Part shown: positions 30,126 to 33,968 of the stretch, one piece after another
Layout of the letters: each line of letters begins with the position of its first letter
How positions within the stretch are numbered: the stretch's first letter is position 1
Source of the DNA: a virus
Virus record (IMG/VR): IMGVR_UViG_3300006802_000280
Location: 1 to 33,968 of that record
Length of the DNA: 33,968 nucleotides
Strand: one strand, 5' to 3'
Program-made: the position numbers and the translations under genes
Notes under the pieces: generated by a model
What the model was told of the DNA's origin: nothing
Databases searched by the model: none
What the model saw: the letters and a program-made list of their open reading frames with translations, nothing else

Positions 30126-32320
30126 TAAGCGTAGCCGAAGAAAAATGTCGCAGAGATGAATTTGACGTCGCCAACAATCTCATCGGCGGCGTCGCCGGCG
30201 TGGCGCGACAGACGCAGGAACAGCATCTCTCCCGCAGCTCCGACGTCGGCAGCGGCGACAGTAAACGCGGCCGTCTCGTAAATTTTGTTCGCTCCCGCTG
30301 TGGTGTTGGCGGTGTCGGTCACGGTGTCCGCAGTCGACCAAGCAGCGTCCATCTGCTCATCGTTCGCGAGCGGGAGAGTCTGGAGATTCCATTTCACCGC
30401 ATCCGTTCCGGTGCCGCTCGGAGTTGTAGCAACAGTCCACTCGATCTTGACCGTGATGTCGTTTCCGTCCCAATCCGCAGGAACCTTGAGGCGACACTGG
30501 ACATACTCCTGCGTCGAGTCGTCGAAGTCGAACGTGGGCAGGGCGACATCATTGGTCGCCAGTTCGACGAAGCCGGGAGCAGCACCGTTGGTGACCGGAG
30601 CATACCATGCGCCGCTGTCCAACTGGATGGGTTGGGGGCTGACACCGCTGCCGCCGCCGCCGCCGCCTCCAGTCTGATTGGTGACTTGGTATTCACTCCC
30701 GCCATAGGCGTAGAAATACAGCTCGCCGTCTGACTTGGCGTAGAGGTGCGAAGTGCCCAAAATGGGAGCGGTCGGCGTCGTCGTGTGGTCGAGGATGTGG
30801 TGAGACGAAACCTGCGTCGTCGGGCCGGCAATGTTACCATAGAAAGTAGCGTCCTGCGCACTGTCCAGATGCAGGACTGCCAATCCGCCGACATAGAACT
30901 CCCACTCGCTGCTGCTCAGGTCAGCGTAGGTGGTGTTGTCCAACGTCGCGCCGAACACATTCGCGTAGACGTTGTATTCGCCGTAGTCGAAGTTGTTGGT
31001 CACTACCAACTGGCTGGCGTCAACCGACAACGCCGCCTCGTGTTGAGTGACGCTGGACGCCGAAATGCGGGCATCCGCGAACGTCCCCGACACGACTTCG
31101 CTCGCCGCGTGAGCGTGCGTGTGCGACAGCAACTGCAACAGCGTGACCTCGTAGTGCCCTGCCGCGCTCGCGTCGTAGATGACAAGAGTGTCGGCGTCGT
31201 TGGTCGTGCCCATCGCTGAGTAGCTCGGGATGTCCAGCGCACTACCAGATGCAGTCAAGTCCGTCTCCGTCCCGGTGTCGTCTTTGATGTAGACCTTGCC
31301 GTCCGTCTTGGCATAAAGCGTGACATGGCCTGCAGGCGGAGTCGCTGGAGGCGACCCCTCAACAAACGTGTTTTGCTCAATCCAACAGTTCAACCATCGC
31401 TTGGTCACGCTGCCAATGTCTTTAGAAAGATCCGCAGTCGGCAATACATGGTCTGAGAAAGTCTTGTTGGTCAGGGCATCACTTGAAGATGCAGTAATGT
31501 ATCCCTGCCCCGAGTGGTCGCCCCAGCTATACGCCGTGTCCCACTCCGAGGAGTTGGCGATGGCTTGGTCGAGTCCGTAAAGATGCGCCGTCAGGTTGTT
31601 AATGTTGTCGGCTTCCGTTGGCGTCGTGGACGGGGTGTAGTTGGACGGGGTCCAGTCGATGTCAAGCTTGTCGCCGTCAATCTCGTCGGACCCACCGGTG
31701 ATATGGTTGGAAGCGTGTGCGCCGCCGCCCGCTGCAGTCGTCTCAACCCAAACCGCCGCGCCCAGTGTGGAATCCAGACACACATACTCCTTGTCGTTGG
31801 TCAGGTCCAACCACCGAGACCCTACGGTGTAGGCTTGTAGCGAGTCGTCGTTGACGGTAGGGGCTGCTGTAGCGGCGTGGTTGTTCTTCGTGGTCTCAAT
31901 TGCCGTGCCCGCCGGGTCCATGTGGACAGAACCGTAGGGTTGACCAGAAAAGACCGACATCGCACCAGCCGAGTTGACCTTGATCAGCGACGTGGTGAAC
32001 GTCAGACCCGCGCTGACCTGACTCAACGCCAAGCTCAACGCAGCCTCGTGCTGAGTGACGTTTGACTCCGCAATCCGGGCGTCAGCCATTGTGCCGGAAA
32101 CGATCTCGCTCGCAGCGTGAGTATGGGCGGCAGCGGGAAACGTGGCGGGGGCTCCCGTGATGTTCGCCCACGCTACGGCAGACGCGCTGTCCGCCAGCAG
32201 GGCGTGGTCCACCCGTGACCCATGGTTGTTGACGTCGTAGGGGTTGACGTTCGTGCTGCGAGGGATTGCCGTCGCGCCCGTGGGATTCGAGTTGCTAGTA
32301 TAGGGTGGATTGTTCGCCAT
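30125..32320 (-). CDS. Tail fibre with HTHA-type repeats
   Basis: I start at ATG 32320 (MANNPPYTSN) because GAGG lies just before it; upstream codons in frame (to 32341) would extend only seven residues. The protein has 731 residues. Two copies of the fibre signature HTHAASEIVSGTMADARI...TQHEAALS occur, around residues 70-105 and 405-440. A Gly-rich hinge (GGGGGGSG) at about 553 separates a C-terminal ~175-residue domain. Low charge, many Asn/Thr/Gly and beta pattern fit a trimeric fibre. It probably attaches to the nozzle/adaptor complex and determines host range. It overlaps the adaptor gene by 26 bases. Confidence 0.8.
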   Translation of the reverse strand: MANNPPYTSNSNPTGATAIPRSTNVNPYDVNNHGSRVDHALLADSASAVAWANITGAPATFPAAAHTHAASEIVSGTMADARIAESNVTQHEAALSLALSQVSAGLTFTTSLIKVNSAGAMSVFSGQPYGSVHMDPAGTAIETTKNNHAATAAPTVNDDSLQAYTVGSRWLDLTNDKEYVCLDSTLGAAVWVETTAAGGGAHASNHITGGSDEIDGDKLDIDWTPSNYTPSTTPTEADNINNLTAHLYGLDQAIANSSEWDTAYSWGDHSGQGYITASSSDALTNKTFSDHVLPTADLSKDIGSVTKRWLNCWIEQNTFVEGSPPATPPAGHVTLYAKTDGKVYIKDDTGTETDLTASGSALDIPSYSAMGTTNDADTLVIYDASAAGHYEVTLLQLLSHTHAHAASEVVSGTFADARISASSVTQHEAALSVDASQLVVTNNFDYGEYNVYANVFGATLDNTTYADLSSSEWEFYVGGLAVLHLDSAQDATFYGNIAGPTTQVSSHHILDHTTTPTAPILGTSHLYAKSDGELYFYAYGGSEYQVTNQTGGGGGGGSGVSPQPIQLDSGAWYAPVTNGAAPGFVELATNDVALPTFDFDDSTQEYVQCRLKVPADWDGNDITVKIEWTVATTPSGTGTDAVKWNLQTLPLANDEQMDAAWSTADTVTDTANTTAGANKIYETAAFTVAAADVGAAGEMLFLRLSRHAGDAADEIVGDVKFISATFFFGYA

Positions 32321-33227
32321 AAGCCTCATCGACAGGCACAATAACCTGTCGGTTTTGTTGGTGATCTCGTTCTGCTGCGATCAGCTGTGCCACCAATCCA
32401 ACGGCTTCTTGACGTTTCGTTTGTGCCTTTGCGAACTGGCGTTCCAGTTCCAGCATATCCGCAACCGCGTGCGCGATCAAGGCGTCGTCCAGATTGGAAA
32501 TCGCAGGGGTGTCATTGTCGTGACGTAGCGGAGTGCAGCGACGCTTCACAAGGATCGTGATGACTTCCTCGGGGTCGCTTGTTTCAAAGTCGTAGACCAG
32601 CTGGATGCGCTTGTGCCGGCGTTCTGTCTCGTCCGGGAGAATCACCCCGACTTCGTCGGGCGTGGCTTCCACGGTATTGATGATGACAGAACCAACCGTC
32701 ACGGGCTTCGACCCGTGGATCAGCTCGTCGTAAAAGTTGATGGAGGTGACTTGGGACGTTCCGGACAGGTTCAGGGATTCCTCGCAGGTCAGTCCGTTGT
32801 AGGTGCCCCGGAGGCGAACCACGCCGGTCGTGTCGCTCGTGCTGGTGGATTTGATGGTGACCTTGTTTCCGTTCGGGTGGGTGTGTCCAGCGACGTCAGA
32901 CAGCGGCGTATAGGCCATGCGGGCCCCGGTGTCGTCCAGTGCGCCGGGGTTCAACAGGAAGATATCCTGCCGGGACACCATCTGAAGGTTGCGGGCGTCG
33001 CTGGCATTGTCCTCCCGGACCTGCACAATCTTGTCCACCCAGTCGGGGAGAATGATCTCGGCCGTGGTTGTCCGGAGTTGGATCGTCGCGTGGACCGACA
33101 TCCATGGGTGGAAGTCGTAGACAGACTTGTAGCGACGCTTGAGGAATTCCTTAGCGTTCCTTTTCGTGTCGGCGTCGTCCACACCAGCGAACAACACGAC
33201 ATGGTCTGCCATTTCAGCGAGCGTCAT
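32295..33227 (-). CDS. Tail tubular protein A-like adaptor
   Basis: I start at ATG 33227, which overlaps the previous stop in the standard ATGA form; a GTG at 33254 would extend nine residues with no ribosome site. The protein has 310 residues. The N-terminus has MTLAEMADHVVLFAG and a helix with NAKEFLKRRYKSVYDFHPW, typical of gp11-like adaptors, followed by a beta-rich part with ILPDWVDKIVQVRE. The C-terminus is helical (LDDALIAHAVADMLELERQF). It probably joins the portal to the nozzle. The presence of a nozzle homologue further on supports this. Confidence 0.65.
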   Translation of the reverse strand: MTLAEMADHVVLFAGVDDADTKRNAKEFLKRRYKSVYDFHPWMSVHATIQLRTTTAEIILPDWVDKIVQVREDNASDARNLQMVSRQDIFLLNPGALDDTGARMAYTPLSDVAGHTHPNGNKVTIKSTSTSDTTGVVRLRGTYNGLTCEESLNLSGTSQVTSINFYDELIHGSKPVTVGSVIINTVEATPDEVGVILPDETERRHKRIQLVYDFETSDPEEVITILVKRRCTPLRHDNDTPAISNLDDALIAHAVADMLELERQFAKAQTKRQEAVGLVAQLIAAERDHQQNRQVIVPVDEAYGEQSTLY

Positions 33228-33601
33228 ACCATAACCCGAACCACCACTTCCCACTGGTCTGCTGGGAAATTGTAGCTATTGCTGGCGGTGAAATCAGGGA
33301 GGCGAACATCCACTATTCCGAGCTCGATGTTCACCAGCACCTTGTCAGCGGTGATCCACACGGCCCCGGCGGAGCGAGGCGCGTTGTCGCAGCCGCAAAT
33401 CAAGGAATAAAAATCCAATTCCATTCCCGCAAAGATGCCGTTGCCAAGGCCCCGACGCGCCCGCAGGCGCACAGAGACCGCGCTCGGAACACGTTGCAGT
33501 CCGTGCTTGAACTCAATCTGCTGTGCGGCAAGCTGGGCGGGGAGCTCAATCCATGGTGACGCCTGTCCGGGCGTCCCCGTGGGTTTCAGATTCGAATCCA
33601 T
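33224..33601 (-). CDS. Small virion protein, hypothetical
   Basis: The protein has 125 residues and starts at ATG 33601, two bases after the upstream stop. It is beta-rich (DFYSLICGCD, AGAVWITADKVLVNIELG, WEVVVRVMV) and ends in the ATGA overlap with the adaptor gene. There is no membrane segment. I do not recognise the family. Location directly upstream of the adaptor gene suggests a head-tail or tail-completion role. Confidence 0.6.
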   Translation of the reverse strand: MDSNLKPTGTPGQASPWIELPAQLAAQQIEFKHGLQRVPSAVSVRLRARRGLGNGIFAGMELDFYSLICGCDNAPRSAGAVWITADKVLVNIELGIVDVRLPDFTASNSYNFPADQWEVVVRVMV

Positions 33602-33603
33602 GA

Positions 33604-33968
33604 TTATGCGTAGTCGCCCGCGTGCGCCGTGAAGTCAATCGCCACGCCGGGGGAAGCCTGAGTCAGGACAACCTGCAATTTGGAGGTGGCGTCCTTGAGG
33701 AACGCCCCGAGCTGCACGGTCTCCGAGAACGGCGCGAGCGTGTCGGACACAGTTCCGGGGTCAGTGATCGGGCGATCAACCAACACACGGGCGGTGCCTC
33801 CGGACACGATCATCTGAATCTTGTATCGAGATGCCGTCGTCAGGCCACCCAACGCCACGATAGTCACGCTGTCCACCCGCGTGCCGTCAACCACACCGGT
33901 GATCAAATCAACCGGGGTGGTGCCGGACCCGTTGGGGATTTGCGCGTTTTCGGAACGCGGAGTCTTAA
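33604..33968 (-). CDS. Partial virion protein (5' end beyond window)
   Basis: The frame is open from the right edge, giving at least 121 codons here; the visible part reads KTPRSENAQIPNGSGTTPVD and continues through DGTRVDSVTIVALGGL and RVLVDRPITDP to the stop at 33604. A TTG or other internal start at 33906 is possible, but the upstream residues are in frame and look coding. The protein is beta-rich and low in charge, like small head-decoration or tail proteins. The late operon presumably continues rightward into capsid and portal genes. Confidence 0.6.
   Translation of the reverse strand, partial: KTPRSENAQIPNGSGTTPVDLITGVVDGTRVDSVTIVALGGLTTASRYKIQMIVSGGTARVLVDRPITDPGTVSDTLAPFSETVQLGAFLKDATSKLQVVLTQASPGVAIDFTAHAGDYA

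Noticed and set aside
33228-33254. GTG start at 33254 for the adaptor gene
   Set aside because: ATG 33227 gives a standard four-base overlap with the previous stop and no long overlap.
33587-33602. TTCGAATCC as a tRNA T-loop
   Set aside because: It is the reverse complement of the first codons of the 33601 gene (ATGGATTCGAAT); no acceptor or anticodon stem surrounds it.

Overview
This window is about 34 kb of a tailed-phage genome (GC-rich, densely packed, no bacterial housekeeping genes). The best match to its gene order is a short-tailed (podovirus-like) temperate phage. The right half follows the T7 order: tail tubular A-like adaptor, tail tubular B-like nozzle, then four ejection-protein positions comparable to T7 gp13-gp14-gp15-gp16, all on the minus strand. 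There is no phage RNA polymerase, so host RNA polymerase is presumably used. An integrase and an excisionase-like HTH protein point to a temperate lifestyle. The host cannot be fixed. The integrase style (Asn in place of the HxxR histidine) reminds me of PVC-superphylum (Verrucomicrobia/Planctomycetes) elements, but this is weak evidence.

Layout. 1-402 (minus): start of a terminase small subunit gene running off the left edge. 403-1084: no gene, but a TTGACA promoter followed by a long run of RNA hairpins, the best candidate here for an undescribed large structured RNA. 1085-6276 (plus): a small basic protein, a MoxR/CobS-like AAA+ ATPase, a partner with a zincin-like HEXXH plus VWA domain (CobT-like), and five small genes, the last four joined by exact ATGA overlaps. 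6277-6671: gene-free segment with six copies of GGTCCAC, probably integrase or regulator binding sites. 6672-8089: integrase and HTH gene, each from a promoter that seems to give a (nearly) leaderless mRNA.

8091-17036 (plus): replication and recombination genes. They are a RuvC-like resolvase, a hypothetical gene, an SF2 helicase, a coiled-coil protein, a Cas4/RecB-like Fe-S nuclease, a putative ssDNA-binding protein, a MazG-like/DUF1599 nucleotide hydrolase preceded by a compact RNA fold, a family A DNA polymerase (Leu at the position of E. coli F762), an AEP-type primase and an SF3-like helicase. The module ends in terminators at 17047-17116.

17129-33968 (minus, reading right to left): an unidentified partial virion gene, a small virion gene, the adaptor, a three-gene fibre/receptor-binding cassette, the nozzle, four ejection proteins including a 2229-residue protein with a zincin motif, two small basic proteins and an XhlA/holin-like membrane protein. 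The late operon enters from the right edge and terS leaves by the left edge on the same strand. Large terminase, portal, capsid and endolysin are therefore probably in the missing part of a circular or circularly permuted genome.
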